DNA of 63,125 bases from NCBI GenBank assembly GCA_945861665.1, contig CAMAVS010000012.1:1-63125 (forward strand). Reading direction: 5' to 3'. A program made the translations under genes and the position numbers. This document shows, in pieces, positions 36,436 through 45,490 of this stretch. Origin of the DNA: Chitinophaga pinensis. Its GTDB lineage: Bacteria > Bacteroidota > Bacteroidia > UBA4408. The notes beneath the pieces are model-generated. The model was not told the DNA's origin. It was given only the letters and a program-made list of their open reading frames with translations, and ran no database searches. Within the stretch, counting starts at the first letter, position 1. The number at the start of each line of letters is the position of its first letter.

Positions 36436-37683
36436 TTAATCGGCTAAGCTGTAAATTACCAATCCGCTGCGCATTTTTGGTTCTACCCAAGTTGATTTTG
36501 GCGGCATAATATTATTGGTATCAGCTATCAGTTTTAGTTGAGCCATAGCAACTGGGAATAATCCAAAAGCTGCTTTCATTTTTCCTGAATCAACTTGTGC
36601 TTGCAATTCTTGCATGCCTCTTATGCCACTTACAAAGGCAATTCGCTTGTCTGTTTTTAAATCGTGTATGTTTAAAATAGGTGACAGTATTTGTTCTGTA
36701 AGAATAGAAGCATCTAAACTTCCAACGGGACTATTGTTGTCAATTGTATTTTTTTTAGCAGTAAGGGAGTACCACTTTCCATCTACATACATGCTGAAAT
36801 TATGCAAGGTGGATGCTTTATAAATTTCTTTTCCTTTTTCTTGTACCTCAAATTTTTGGGAAATTTTTTTCAAAAAATCAGCTGTGCTTAATCCATTTAA
36901 ATCTTTTACAACGCGGTTGAAATCGTATATTTTTAATTGATCTTCGGGAAAAAATACGCCCAAATAAAAATTGTATGCTTCGTTTCCTGTATGTTTTTTG
37001 TTTTTTTCTTTCCTCGATTTTCCAAGCAATGACGATGATGCTGAACGGTGGTGTCCGTCTGCAATATAAATGGCAGGAATGCTCGCAAACCTTTTTTCTA
37101 TTTCTTTCACCTGTTTGGTATCATTCAATACCCATAATTTGTGTCTTACTCTATCGGTTGTTGTAAAATCAAATGTTGCATCGTTTGCAATTGTTCTTTG
37201 TGTAATAGTATCTATTACCTTATCGTTAGGATAACTAAAAAGGACAGGCTCGGCATTAAAGTCACACACCTCCAAATATTCTTTCAATTTTTGTTCGCGT
37301 TCTGTTAGTGTTTGTTCATGTATTTTTATAACACCGCTTAGGTAATCGTCAATGCTGCTACAGCCTATAATTCCCGTGTAAGTATTGCCTTCTTTTATTT
37401 GTTGGTATATGTAGTAGGCTGCTTGGGTATCTTGTTCCAATATCCCTTCATGAATAAACTCAAGGTATTTTCTTTTTGTTTTTTGTAAGCGTTCGGCTGA
37501 ACCTGGTTTTGTTTTTTTGGAGTCGTTATAATCGGGATGAACAATGTGTAAAAACGTATAGGGGTTTCCTTCTAATTTATCTTTAAGGTCTCCAATTTTG
37601 TAACCATCTAAGGAACGAGAAGCTACTAAGTGTACTTTGTCTTTAGCGGGACGTATGCCTTTGAAAGGGATTATTTTTGCCAA
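36436..37683 (-). CDS. DUF1015-family protein
   Basis: This 415-residue protein has the family hallmarks IIPFKGIRPAKDKVHLVASR at the N-terminus, YIYQQIKEGNTYTGIIGC near 104-120 and IADGHHRSASS near 207-217. DUF1015 proteins (the older literature calls one SerB-like) accompany serA and serC in many Bacteroidota and Clostridia. A phosphoserine phosphatase-like role has been suggested by context but is unproven. It lies downstream of serA, yebC and serC on the same strand. Confidence 0.9.
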   Translation of the reverse strand: MAKIIPFKGIRPAKDKVHLVASRSLDGYKIGDLKDKLEGNPYTFLHIVHPDYNDSKKTKPGSAERLQKTKRKYLEFIHEGILEQDTQAAYYIYQQIKEGNTYTGIIGCSSIDDYLSGVIKIHEQTLTEREQKLKEYLEVCDFNAEPVLFSYPNDKVIDTITQRTIANDATFDFTTTDRVRHKLWVLNDTKQVKEIEKRFASIPAIYIADGHHRSASSSLLGKSRKEKNKKHTGNEAYNFYLGVFFPEDQLKIYDFNRVVKDLNGLSTADFLKKISQKFEVQEKGKEIYKASTLHNFSMYVDGKWYSLTAKKNTIDNNSPVGSLDASILTEQILSPILNIHDLKTDKRIAFVSGIRGMQELQAQVDSGKMKAAFGLFPVAMAQLKLIADTNNIMPPKSTWVEPKMRSGLVIYSLAD

Positions 37684-37690
37684 TTGATTC

Positions 37691-37722
37691 TTGGTTGTTA
37701 GTTATTGGTTGTTAGTTGTTGG
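37691..37722. repeat. Short tandem repeat between serA and DUF1015 genes
   Basis: TTGGTTGTTAG occurs twice, followed by TTGTTGGG, in the 45-base gap. The preceding plus-strand GATTCTTGG reads CCAAGAATC on the minus strand, recalling the AGAATCAAGA words in alaS and yggS. It may be part of the same family of dispersed sequences. Confidence 0.5.
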
Positions 37723-37728
37723 GTATCA

Positions 37729-38679
37729 CTAACGCAGTTTAGCAATTATTAAATTTGATAATTCTATTCCAATTCTTTCTTGTGCTTCTTCGGTAGCAGC
37801 ACCAATGTGTGGTGTGAGTGATATTTTTGGGTGATGCAACAATTCTTTTCGGGGGGTTGGTTCATTTTCAAAAACATCAAGCGCAGCGTGTGCAATTTTT
37901 CCTGAGTCAAGTGTACCTATTAAATCCCATTCATCAATAACTCCGCCACGTGCTGCATTTACAATACATACTCCATCTTTCATTAAATTAATTTCTTTGG
38001 ATGTAATCAATTTTCCACCCGGTACGTGTAAGGTTAAAAAATCGCTTTCTCCTAAAACAGCTTCCAACGTTACAGTTTCAATGTTTACTTGAATTTTTCC
38101 TGCACCCTCAATTTCTAAATCCAATGTAGCTTTATCTAAAAATGGATCGTATGCTTTTACTTTCATACCGCAACCCAATGCAATTTTTGCAACAGCCTGA
38201 CCAATTCTTCCGAAACCAATAATGCCTAATGTTTTTCCCTTCAACTCTATTCCTTTGGCATATTTCTTTTTCAATACATCAAACTGTGTTTCTCCAATAG
38301 TCGGCATTTGGCGGTTTGAATCGTATAAAAAACGAACCATATTAAACAAACTAGCCATCACCAATTCAGCTACTGAATGCGAAGATGCAGCAGGTGTATT
38401 TACTACTTCTATTCCTTTGCTTCGTGCATAGTCAACATCAATATTGTCCATCCCAACACCACCACGACCAATTAATTTTAAATTCGGACAAGCATCAATA
38501 ACATCTTTTCGTACCTTGGTTGCACTGCGCACTGTTAAGCCAATGTATCCATTGTCGTTAATTGCTTGTGCTAAATTTTCCTGTGCTACTTTTTCGGTAA
38601 TAACAGTAAATCCTGCTTTTTCCAACAAGGCTTTTCCTGTTGCATCAATACCATCGTTTGCTAAAATTGTTTTTCCCAT
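37729..38679 (-). CDS. serA: D-3-phosphoglycerate dehydrogenase
   Basis: This 316-residue D-isomer 2-hydroxyacid dehydrogenase has the Rossmann motif GIIGFGRIGQAVA near 153-165. Catalytic Arg lies in NAARGGVIDE near 235, Glu in DVFENEPTP near 265 and His in TPHIGAATEEAQERIG near 284. It is the short form without the C-terminal ACT regulatory domain. With serC two genes upstream, the role in serine biosynthesis is strongly supported. Confidence 0.92.
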   Translation of the reverse strand: MGKTILANDGIDATGKALLEKAGFTVITEKVAQENLAQAINDNGYIGLTVRSATKVRKDVIDACPNLKLIGRGGVGMDNIDVDYARSKGIEVVNTPAASSHSVAELVMASLFNMVRFLYDSNRQMPTIGETQFDVLKKKYAKGIELKGKTLGIIGFGRIGQAVAKIALGCGMKVKAYDPFLDKATLDLEIEGAGKIQVNIETVTLEAVLGESDFLTLHVPGGKLITSKEINLMKDGVCIVNAARGGVIDEWDLIGTLDSGKIAHAALDVFENEPTPRKELLHHPKISLTPHIGAATEEAQERIGIELSNLIIAKLR

Positions 38680-38685
38680 AAATTC

Positions 38686-39393
38686 TTATTTCATATTGTG
38701 GTAAACAGCCATCACGTCATCGTCCTCTTCCATCTTGTCAATCATTTTCATTATCTCTTCTTGTTGTGCTTCTGTTACTTCTTTATAGGAAGTTGCAAAG
38801 CGTTCTTTTTCGGCACTCAGTACATTAAATTTTCTTGTCTCTAATGCTTTTTGCATCAATCCAAAATCATTAAAGGAAGTAGTAATATACACTTCGTTGT
38901 CTACTATTTCTATCTCTTCCAATCCTTCATCAATCAGTTCCAGTTCCAAATCTTCAAGGTTCACATTTTTGTTCTCAATTTTAAAAACGCTTTTGCGTTC
39001 AAACATAAAACTCAATGAACCTGTTTTTCCCAATTCTCCTTCGGCACGGTTAAAATACATACGCACATTTGCAACGGTACGTGTAGGATTGTCGGTAGCG
39101 CATTCAACCAAAATGCCTACACCATAAGGTGCGTATCCTTCGTAAACAACTTCCTCCATTTCTTTTTCCGACTTGGTGGAAGCGCGGTGAATGGCAGCCT
39201 CAATTCTGTCTTTGGGCATATTGATACCCTTTGCTGTTGCCATTGCGGCCCTTAATCTTGGATTACCATCAGGATCCGGACCTCCCAACTTAACAGCAAT
39301 GGCTATTTCTTTTCCAAGTTTTGTAAAGCCTTTCGCCATTTTATCATAGCGGGCAAACATTTTATATTTTCTCTTTTCGAATACACGTCCCAT
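38686..39393 (-). CDS. YebC/PmpR-family protein
   Basis: This 235-residue protein has the family opening MGRVFEKRK and MAKGFTKLGKEIAIAVKLGG, then GINMPKDRIEAAIHRA near 74 and YEGYAPYGVGILVECATDNP near 104. The family was described as a DNA-binding regulator and, more recently, its members as assisting translation of difficult sequences, so I keep only the family name. It sits between serC and serA, six bases from the latter, giving a serC-yebC-serA order. Confidence 0.93.
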   Translation of the reverse strand: MGRVFEKRKYKMFARYDKMAKGFTKLGKEIAIAVKLGGPDPDGNPRLRAAMATAKGINMPKDRIEAAIHRASTKSEKEMEEVVYEGYAPYGVGILVECATDNPTRTVANVRMYFNRAEGELGKTGSLSFMFERKSVFKIENKNVNLEDLELELIDEGLEEIEIVDNEVYITTSFNDFGLMQKALETRKFNVLSAEKERFATSYKEVTEAQQEEIMKMIDKMEEDDDVMAVYHNMK

Positions 39394-39416
39394 TTTAAAC
39401 TCTACTAAAGGATTAT

Positions 39417-40490
39417 TTAAGCAAATTTATTTTCAAATTCTTTCATTACATCTACCAACACTTGCACACTTTCCAAAGGCAATGCATTGTAAAGTGATGC
39501 TCTGTATCCCCCAACATCACGGTGTCCGCGAATACCACTGATATTAGCCGACTTCCACATTTTATCAAACTCCGCTTCCAATTCAGGCTTATGCATTACA
39601 AAGGTTACGTTCATTGTGCTTCTATCTTCAAGGGCTGTTGTGCCAACAAACATCGAGTTACGATCAATTTCAGTATAAATGCATTCTGCTTTTTTCTGAT
39701 TTACTTTTTCAATCCATTCAATTCCGCCATTCTTTTTTAACCAACGCATCGTTAAAAGAGAAACGTAAATTGGAAACACGGGTGGAGTATTATACATCGA
39801 ATCGCCTTTGATGTGTACTCTGTAATCTAACATAGATAACATATCACGACCTGTTTTACCAAGCAATTCTTCTTTTACTGCAATCATTGTAGCACCGGCA
39901 GGCCCCATATTTTTTTGTGCTCCCGCGTATATAAGTCCAAATAAATTACCATCTACTTTGCGACTAAAAATATCGGACGACATATCACAAACCAATGGAA
40001 CGGGTGTTACAGGAAAACGTTTTATTTGTGTTCCGAATATGGTATTGTTGGAGGTAATGTGTAAATAATCAAGGCTCATAGGTATGCCGTAACCTTTTGG
40101 AATGTAGTTGAAGTTTTTATCTTCTGATGAAGCGATTACTTTTGTTTCACCAATAAGTTTGGCTTCTTTGATAGCTTTACTTGCCCACACACCTGTGTTT
40201 ACATAACCCGCTGTTCCGCCTGTTTTTAATAAGTTGTAAGGCACCATTGCAAACTGTAAACTTGCTCCGCCACCTAAGAACAATACTTTGTATCCATCGT
40301 TCAATCCTAGTAATTCTTTTACTGTTGCGCGTGCTTCATTCATTACCGCTTCGTAATTTTTGCTTCGGTGTGAAATCTCTAGCAATGACAGATTTAAATT
40401 GTCGAAATTGATACAAGCTTCTGAAGCTTGTTGAAGTACTTCGGCAGGTAATATTCCTGGACCTGCGCTAAAATTGTGGACTTTTGTCAT
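39417..40490 (-). CDS. serC: Phosphoserine aminotransferase
   Basis: This 357-residue fold-type I aminotransferase converts 3-phosphohydroxypyruvate to phosphoserine. Signatures are NFSAGPGILPAEVLQQA at 5-21, ISHRSKNYEAV near 40, FLGGGASLQFAMVPYNL near 71 and the PLP-lysine region FGLIYAGAQKNMGPAG near 184-199. The C-terminus has SGIRGHRDVGGYRASLYNA near 318. Genes downstream are yebC and serA. Confidence 0.96.
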   Translation of the reverse strand: MTKVHNFSAGPGILPAEVLQQASEACINFDNLNLSLLEISHRSKNYEAVMNEARATVKELLGLNDGYKVLFLGGGASLQFAMVPYNLLKTGGTAGYVNTGVWASKAIKEAKLIGETKVIASSEDKNFNYIPKGYGIPMSLDYLHITSNNTIFGTQIKRFPVTPVPLVCDMSSDIFSRKVDGNLFGLIYAGAQKNMGPAGATMIAVKEELLGKTGRDMLSMLDYRVHIKGDSMYNTPPVFPIYVSLLTMRWLKKNGGIEWIEKVNQKKAECIYTEIDRNSMFVGTTALEDRSTMNVTFVMHKPELEAEFDKMWKSANISGIRGHRDVGGYRASLYNALPLESVQVLVDVMKEFENKFA

Positions 40491-40555
40491 ATAGTTTAAA
40501 TTGTGTTTTAATATTTTATAAACCTTGTGAAGAGTATTTTCTCAATATTAATTTT

Positions 40556-40596
40556 AACAAAAAAGGAGGCAATTTATCTAAAAACTGTCTCCTTTT
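40556..40596 (-). terminator. Intrinsic terminator downstream of sucD
   Basis: AAAAGGAGGCA and TGTCTCCTTTT pair over 11 positions with one G-U wobble. Read on the minus strand the stem is followed by a run of T residues (CCTCCTTTTTTG). It sits 22-60 bases after the sucD stop and protects serC from read-through. Confidence 0.7.
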
Positions 40597-40618
40597 ATTA
40601 ATCATTTCATATTTTAAA

Positions 40619-41500
40619 TTATGCAATAACTTTTCTCAAAACTTTTGCCATTGTTTTTCCAATAATGGCCGGTGAATCAACTACGTGTATACCACACTCA
40701 CGCATAATTTTCATTTTTGCAACAGCAGTATCATCCTCTCCTCCAACAATGGCTCCAGCGTGTCCCATTCTTCGTCCAGGAGGCGCTGTTTGTCCAGCAA
40801 TAAAACCTACAACAGGTTTTGTGCCGTGTGCTTTTATCCAGTGGGCGGCTTCCGCTTCCATACCACCACCAATTTCACCAATCATAATAATACCTTCAGT
40901 TTCGGGGTCGTTCATCAATAATTCAACGGCCTCTTTTGTAGTGGTACCAATAATAGGGTCGCCACCAATACCGATTGCGGTGGTAACTCCTAAACCTGCT
41001 TTCACTACTTGGTCGGCTGCTTCGTATGTTAAGGTGCCCGATTTAGATACAATACCTATTGTTCCTTTTTTAAAAACGAAGCCAGGCATAATACCCACCT
41101 TTGCTTCGCCTGCAGTAATAATACCGGGACAATTAGGACCAACCAATCTGCAATTTCTTCCTGTTAAATAGGACTTTACTGCAATCATATCCTTTGTAGG
41201 AATTCCTTCAGTAATACAAACAATAACTTTTATTCCTGCTTCGGCAGCTTCCATAATAGCATCTGCAGCAAAAACGGGTGGAACAAAAATAATTGAAACA
41301 TCGGCAGCTGTTTTAGCAACTGCATCCGCTACTGTGTTGAAAACGGGCTTATCCAAATGTGTTTGCCCTCCTTTTCCGGGGGTAACTCCACCAACCAAAT
41401 TGGTTCCGAATTCTATCATTTGTGTGGCGTGAAAAGTCCCTTCACTACCTGTAAATCCTTGAACGATAACTTTTGAATTTTTATTTACCAATACACTCAT
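40619..41500 (-). CDS. sucD: Succinate--CoA ligase alpha subunit
   Basis: This 293-residue subunit has the CoA-binding N-terminus (VIVQGFTGSEGTFHATQ, GVTPGKGGQTHLD), GPNCPGIIT near 121 and the ligase domain with GMEAEAAHWI near 210. The active-site His, which is phosphorylated during the cycle, is in MGHAGAIVGGEDDTA near 249. The enzyme interconverts succinyl-CoA and succinate with nucleotide triphosphate in the TCA cycle. sucC is not adjacent. Confidence 0.96.
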   Translation of the reverse strand: MSVLVNKNSKVIVQGFTGSEGTFHATQMIEFGTNLVGGVTPGKGGQTHLDKPVFNTVADAVAKTAADVSIIFVPPVFAADAIMEAAEAGIKVIVCITEGIPTKDMIAVKSYLTGRNCRLVGPNCPGIITAGEAKVGIMPGFVFKKGTIGIVSKSGTLTYEAADQVVKAGLGVTTAIGIGGDPIIGTTTKEAVELLMNDPETEGIIMIGEIGGGMEAEAAHWIKAHGTKPVVGFIAGQTAPPGRRMGHAGAIVGGEDDTAVAKMKIMRECGIHVVDSPAIIGKTMAKVLRKVIA

Positions 41501-41570
41501 TTCAATTGTGTTTTTATTTAAGAGGATGCTAAATTAGATGTTTAAAGTACATATGCCAACAATATTTGAT

Positions 41571-41578
41571 AATTTTGT
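41571..41578 (+). promoter_or_regulatory. -7 element just upstream of mnmE
   Basis: TAATTTTG matches TANNTTTG. It is only 15 bases before the TTG start codon at 41594, predicting an mRNA with almost no leader. No clear -33 box is present. Confidence 0.4.
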
Positions 41579-41593
41579 GGAAAAATAGATTCA

Positions 41594-42994
41594 TTGAACA
41601 ATTACCATTTTAATAAAGATACGATTGCAGCACTTGCTACCGCTCACGGATCGGCAGCTATTGCTGTTTTGCGATTATCAGGTTCGGATGCTATTTCTAT
41701 TGCCGATAGTGTTTTTGGTAGTCGTTCAATGCACAGCAAAGAATTACACAAACAATTGTCAAATACGGTTCATTTTGGAGTTATTCACGATGATGAAATA
41801 ATACAGGATGAGGTATTGCTTACAATTTTCCGCGCACCGAATTCATATACAGGTGAAGATGTGGTAGAAATATCCTGTCATGGCTCCTTGTTTATACAAC
41901 AGCAATTATTAAATTTATTGGTAAAGAAAGGTGCTCGATTGGCCAATGCAGGTGAATATACCCTTCGCGCTTTTTTAAACGGGAAGTTCGATTTATCCCA
42001 AGCCGAAGCAGTAGCTGATTTGATAGCTTCTAATTCGGCAGCTTCTCATCAAGTAGCGATGCAACAAATGAGGGGAGGTTTTTCGAGTAAAATAACAACA
42101 TTGCGCGAAAACTTAGTAAATTTTGCTTCACTCATTGAGTTGGAACTCGACTTTAGTGAGGAAGATGTAGAGTTTGCAAACAGGGGTGATTTAAAAAAAC
42201 TGATCGTTACTATACAGAATATAGTAGTTAGACTTGTTGATTCATTTGAAGTAGGAAACGTATTAAAGAATGGAATACCGGTTGCTATTGTGGGAAAGCC
42301 CAATGCAGGAAAGTCTACTTTACTTAATACCATTTTAGATGATGAGCGTGCTATTGTTTCGGAAATAGCAGGAACTACTCGCGATACTATTGAGGATGAA
42401 ATAAGTATTGACGGAATATTGTTTCGTTTTATTGATACTGCAGGAATTCGCGAAACGAATGATACTATTGAGTCGTTGGGTGTTTCAAAAACATACGAAA
42501 AGATACACAATTCGGCTATTGTGATTTATTTGTTTGATGTGCACGAGATTTCACGCAATGAATTAGTAGTTATTTTGGATGATTTATCAACGAAATTAAA
42601 TGGAGCAGAGTTGGTGGTGGTAGGAAATAAAATTGACAAAGAAGATTTGGAATATACCAAGAAAGAATTTTTTGGTTTGGGCGAAATCCTTTTTATATCG
42701 GCAAAGGAAAAGCAACAAATCAATGAATTGAAACAATATTTGGTAACATTGTTCGATAGCCGAACCATTAACGTTACCGAAACCATTGTGACCAATGCCC
42801 GACACTTAGAAGAGCTCAGGAAAACCAACATTGCTTTAAGTAAAATTTTAGAAGGACTAAGTCAAAATTTAGCAGGCGATTTTTTAGCCATCGATATCCG
42901 AACAGCCTTAAATCACCTTGGAAACATAACAGGTGAGATACATTCCGATGAGTTGCTTAGTAATATTTTTTCGAAATTCTGTATCGGGAAATAA
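41594..42994 (+). CDS. mnmE: tRNA modification GTPase MnmE
   Basis: This 466-residue GTPase works with MnmG to install 5-carboxymethylaminomethyl at the wobble uridine of certain tRNAs. The N-terminal folate-binding domain starts TIAALATAHGSAAIAVLRLSG and contains APNSYTGEDVVEISCHG near 88. G1 is VGKPNAGKSTLLN near 232, G3 is DTAGIRE near 280, G4 is NKID near 344, and the protein ends FCIGK with the conserved Cys. The start is TTG. The gene is convergent with the HutD/Ves gene, two bases away. Confidence 0.96.
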   Translation: MNNYHFNKDTIAALATAHGSAAIAVLRLSGSDAISIADSVFGSRSMHSKELHKQLSNTVHFGVIHDDEIIQDEVLLTIFRAPNSYTGEDVVEISCHGSLFIQQQLLNLLVKKGARLANAGEYTLRAFLNGKFDLSQAEAVADLIASNSAASHQVAMQQMRGGFSSKITTLRENLVNFASLIELELDFSEEDVEFANRGDLKKLIVTIQNIVVRLVDSFEVGNVLKNGIPVAIVGKPNAGKSTLLNTILDDERAIVSEIAGTTRDTIEDEISIDGILFRFIDTAGIRETNDTIESLGVSKTYEKIHNSAIVIYLFDVHEISRNELVVILDDLSTKLNGAELVVVGNKIDKEDLEYTKKEFFGLGEILFISAKEKQQINELKQYLVTLFDSRTINVTETIVTNARHLEELRKTNIALSKILEGLSQNLAGDFLAIDIRTALNHLGNITGEIHSDELLSNIFSKFCIGK

Positions 42995-42996
42995 TT

Positions 42997-43584
42997 TTAT
43001 TTCATAATCACTTTAGAAAGAATACTCTCGCAAACTGTTTTTGAATAGAGTATAATTTCTTTTGCCGTTTCGTGCTTAAATAAAATAAAATCTCCTGCGT
43101 CAAGAGTAACAATTTCAGAATCTACTTTGATAGTTAAGTTTCCGCTAAATAAATACAAACCAGTATGAGAGTGCTTTTCTTCGAGCGTAATTGTGTTTTT
43201 TGTTTTATCAGGTAGCACAAGTGTTTCAGCTTCCCCTACAGTACCTCCTCTTTTCATTAAATTAAAATCAGTTACTTGACCCTTTGCTTTTGTTGGCCAT
43301 TCACCGCTGAAGATATGCGTATCAAATTGGTTTAATTGTTTTTGGTAACGGTCAATATGATGGATGTGTAAAGTGCCTTTTAAAATGGTTAAATGCCTTG
43401 TAACACCTGGCATAAAAGTGAAAGTTGATTCAGGCACTTCAACAGTAGCATAACTGATACGAAAATCAAAGTTAAATTTCAAGTATTCTGCATCCTCCGG
43501 AAATATGGCTAATTGTGTTGTGGTACCGCCAGCCCAGACAGTTGTTTTTAATGCTAATTTTTTGGTTAGGAGGTAGTTCTTCAT
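42997..43584 (-). CDS. HutD/Ves-family cupin
   Basis: This 195-residue protein fits the HutD/Ves double-cupin family: WAGGTTTQLAIFPEDAEY near 18-35, FDFRISYATVEVPESTFTFMPGV near 38-60, HLTILKGTLHIHH and DAGDFILFKHE in the second half. Members occur near histidine-utilisation genes in pseudomonads, and Ves in E. coli is linked to cold growth. No hut genes are here, so the role is unknown. Confidence 0.85.
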   Translation of the reverse strand: MKNYLLTKKLALKTTVWAGGTTTQLAIFPEDAEYLKFNFDFRISYATVEVPESTFTFMPGVTRHLTILKGTLHIHHIDRYQKQLNQFDTHIFSGEWPTKAKGQVTDFNLMKRGGTVGEAETLVLPDKTKNTITLEEKHSHTGLYLFSGNLTIKVDSEIVTLDAGDFILFKHETAKEIILYSKTVCESILSKVIMK

Positions 43585-43635
43585 CCTGCAATTATACTAT
43601 TTTTAGTGATAGATAGAAACAGCAAAGCATTCTAT

Positions 43636-43643
43636 TAACTTTG
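43636..43643 (+). promoter_or_regulatory. -7 element before a truncated signal-peptide frame
   Basis: TAACTTTG matches TANNTTTG and lies 21 bases before a TTG that opens a 26-codon signal-peptide-like frame. It looks like the promoter of a gene that has lost its body. Confidence 0.35.
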
Positions 43644-43663
43644 CAGTCTACACTGAACGACTC

Positions 43664-43744
43664 TTGATAAAAAAACCACTTTTCCTCTTTCTTGCAGTTT
43701 TAGCGCTGCTTGTTTGTAATTTTAATAGGAGCAAGGTTGTTTAG
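43664..43744 (+). pseudogene. Remnant: signal peptide of a lost exported protein
   Basis: From TTG the frame encodes MIKKPLFLFLAVLALLVC and six to eight more residues before TAG. A Lys-rich start, a hydrophobic core and a lipobox-like Cys are what a lipoprotein leader looks like, but no mature protein follows. A small genuine peptide cannot be excluded. Confidence 0.4.
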
Positions 43745-43864
43745 CTTATTGTAAAAAGAGCGTTTGTATACCCTTACAAAGCAGAATAATCAATATTACT
43801 AAGGATCCTTTTCTAGAAATCACCCTCTTGTATTGATTATATAGTAAGGTAAAGTTTAATGAAA

Positions 43865-44135
43865 TTAACTAACAAAGGCATTCTTTAGATGAGAATATGC
43901 CTCTGAAATCTCGTCTCTGAAATGCAACCACTTATTTTCTGCTTGTTCGTATTTATCCACTAATTGCTTTTCTATATCAACTATTTTTGTAAAGAATTTT
44001 TTTATTTGCCTCTAAAATATCGAGCGTATTTAGTTTATTTAACTGAAAATGAGGTTTTAAAATATCAGATGGCTGCCCTGAATTTTCGAAAGCTATTCTA
44101 TCGGATACTGATAATTGAACGTTAAATAAGCCTTC
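43865..44135 (-). pseudogene. Frameshifted remnant of an unrecognised gene
   Basis: On the minus strand two adjoining frames are strongly protein-like and connect over an A-rich run. The first reads QLSVSDRIAFENSGQPSDI...LNTLDILEANK. After a shift the second reads KFFTKIVDIEKQLVDKYEQ, AENKWLHFRDEISEAYSHL and KNAFVS before TAA. No start codon is present. It looks like the C-terminal 85 or so residues of a decayed gene. A frameshift at a homopolymer could also be a sequencing error, but the missing 5' end argues for decay. I cannot name the family. Confidence 0.5.
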
Positions 44136-44176
44136 CTATTTTTAATACTACATTTGTTTTAACAACATAATTACTT

Positions 44177-45490
44177 ATGAATTACACTTCCATACTTCCC
44201 AATTTCAATATTTCTGAATTAAATGAGATGCAGAAATCAACAATGGAAGCCATTCCCAAGCCAAATGATGTGATTTTAATTTCGCCAACCGGTTCAGGAA
44301 AAACCTTGGGTTTTTTATTGCCACTTCTACAATTATTGAATTCAAACCAAATCGGAGTGCAAGTTTTAATTATTGTTCCAACACGCGAATTGGCTATTCA
44401 GATAGAGCAGGTGTTTAAACAAATGAAAGCCGCCTATAAAATTAATTGCTGTTATGGTGGACATTCTGTTCGTATAGAAGAAAATAATTTCCAGCACCCA
44501 CCTACAGTTTTAGTGGGAACTCCCGGGAGAATTGCACATCATCTGCACCGTAAAAATGTGCTTGTAGATGATACCAATATATTGATATTGGACGAATTTG
44601 ATAAGTCCTTAGAGTTGGGCTTTAAGGATGAAATGGAATATATCATTCAACAGTGTACAAGTCTGAAAAAGCGTGTTTTAACTTCAGCAACAGCCTTGAA
44701 AGAAATACCTGACTTTGTAGGTTTAATAAACAGCGTTGAATTGAATTATACAAGCGAACATCGACAACTAAAGCCTTCATTAACAATAAAATCGGTGAGG
44801 GTAGAGGGCGATGATAAATTGGAAGCCCTAATGCTATTGCTAGGAGTCATTGATGCTAAATCGGTTATAGTATTTTGTAATCACCGTGAGGTAGTAAATA
44901 GAATTTCCGAACAATTAACTTTTTATAAAGTAGAACATGGCTTTTACCATGGCGGTTTGGAACAAATTGATAGGGAAAAAACACTGATTAAATTGCGAAA
45001 CGGAAGCGTTAATATATTGGTTACAACGGATTTAGCTGCTCGAGGTTTGGATATTCCAGAAATTGAAGCCGTTATTCATTATCAATTGCCTGCTAACGAA
45101 AATGTTATGATACATCGTAATGGACGAACTGCAAGAATGAATGCTGATGGAACAGTATATTTTTTATTGGACCAGAACGATTATTTGCCAAAATATTTGG
45201 ACATTAAACCCATAGAAGAAGTATTACCCAAACAGCGCTTATTACCCAAACAAAGCGAATGGAAAACCTTATATATTGCAGCTGGCAAAAAAGATAAGAT
45301 CAATAAAATAGACATTGTTGGAATGCTCTTGCAAAAAGGTGCTTTGCAAAAAGGTGAATTAGGCAGAATTGAAGTTTTAGACCATTCAGCCTATGCTGCC
45401 ATAAAATCGAACAAGATTGCTGAGATGCTCCAATTGATTAAGGAGGAAAAAATCAAAAACAGAAAAATAAAGATGGAAATTTCATCGTAG
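44177..45490 (+). CDS. DEAD-box-type RNA helicase with a DbpA-like C-terminus
   Basis: This 437-residue SF2 helicase has the P-loop SPTGSGKTLGF near 36-46, PTRELAIQ near 71, Walker B LDEFDKSLELGF near 136 (DEFD in place of DEAD), TSATA near 170 and motif VI HRNGRTARM near 311 (canonical HRIGRTGR). The C-terminal 75 or so residues (WKTLYIAAGKKDKINKIDIVG ... AYAAIKSNKIAEMLQLI) resemble the DbpA RNA-binding domain, which docks on 23S rRNA. A ribosome-assembly or cold-adaptation role is plausible, and a cold-shock gene follows 310 bases later. Confidence 0.9.
   Translation: MNYTSILPNFNISELNEMQKSTMEAIPKPNDVILISPTGSGKTLGFLLPLLQLLNSNQIGVQVLIIVPTRELAIQIEQVFKQMKAAYKINCCYGGHSVRIEENNFQHPPTVLVGTPGRIAHHLHRKNVLVDDTNILILDEFDKSLELGFKDEMEYIIQQCTSLKKRVLTSATALKEIPDFVGLINSVELNYTSEHRQLKPSLTIKSVRVEGDDKLEALMLLLGVIDAKSVIVFCNHREVVNRISEQLTFYKVEHGFYHGGLEQIDREKTLIKLRNGSVNILVTTDLAARGLDIPEIEAVIHYQLPANENVMIHRNGRTARMNADGTVYFLLDQNDYLPKYLDIKPIEEVLPKQRLLPKQSEWKTLYIAAGKKDKINKIDIVGMLLQKGALQKGELGRIEVLDHSAYAAIKSNKIAEMLQLIKEEKIKNRKIKMEISS

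Noticed and set aside
36422-36490. Longer N-terminus of YggS
   Set aside because: The added 23 residues overlap the DUF1015 gene and do not resemble the family. MSIQQNLQKI is the normal type of start.
40665-41171. 168-codon plus-strand frame opposite sucD
   Set aside because: It is the complement of a highly conserved sucD, low-complexity in Pro/Ile, and has no own features.
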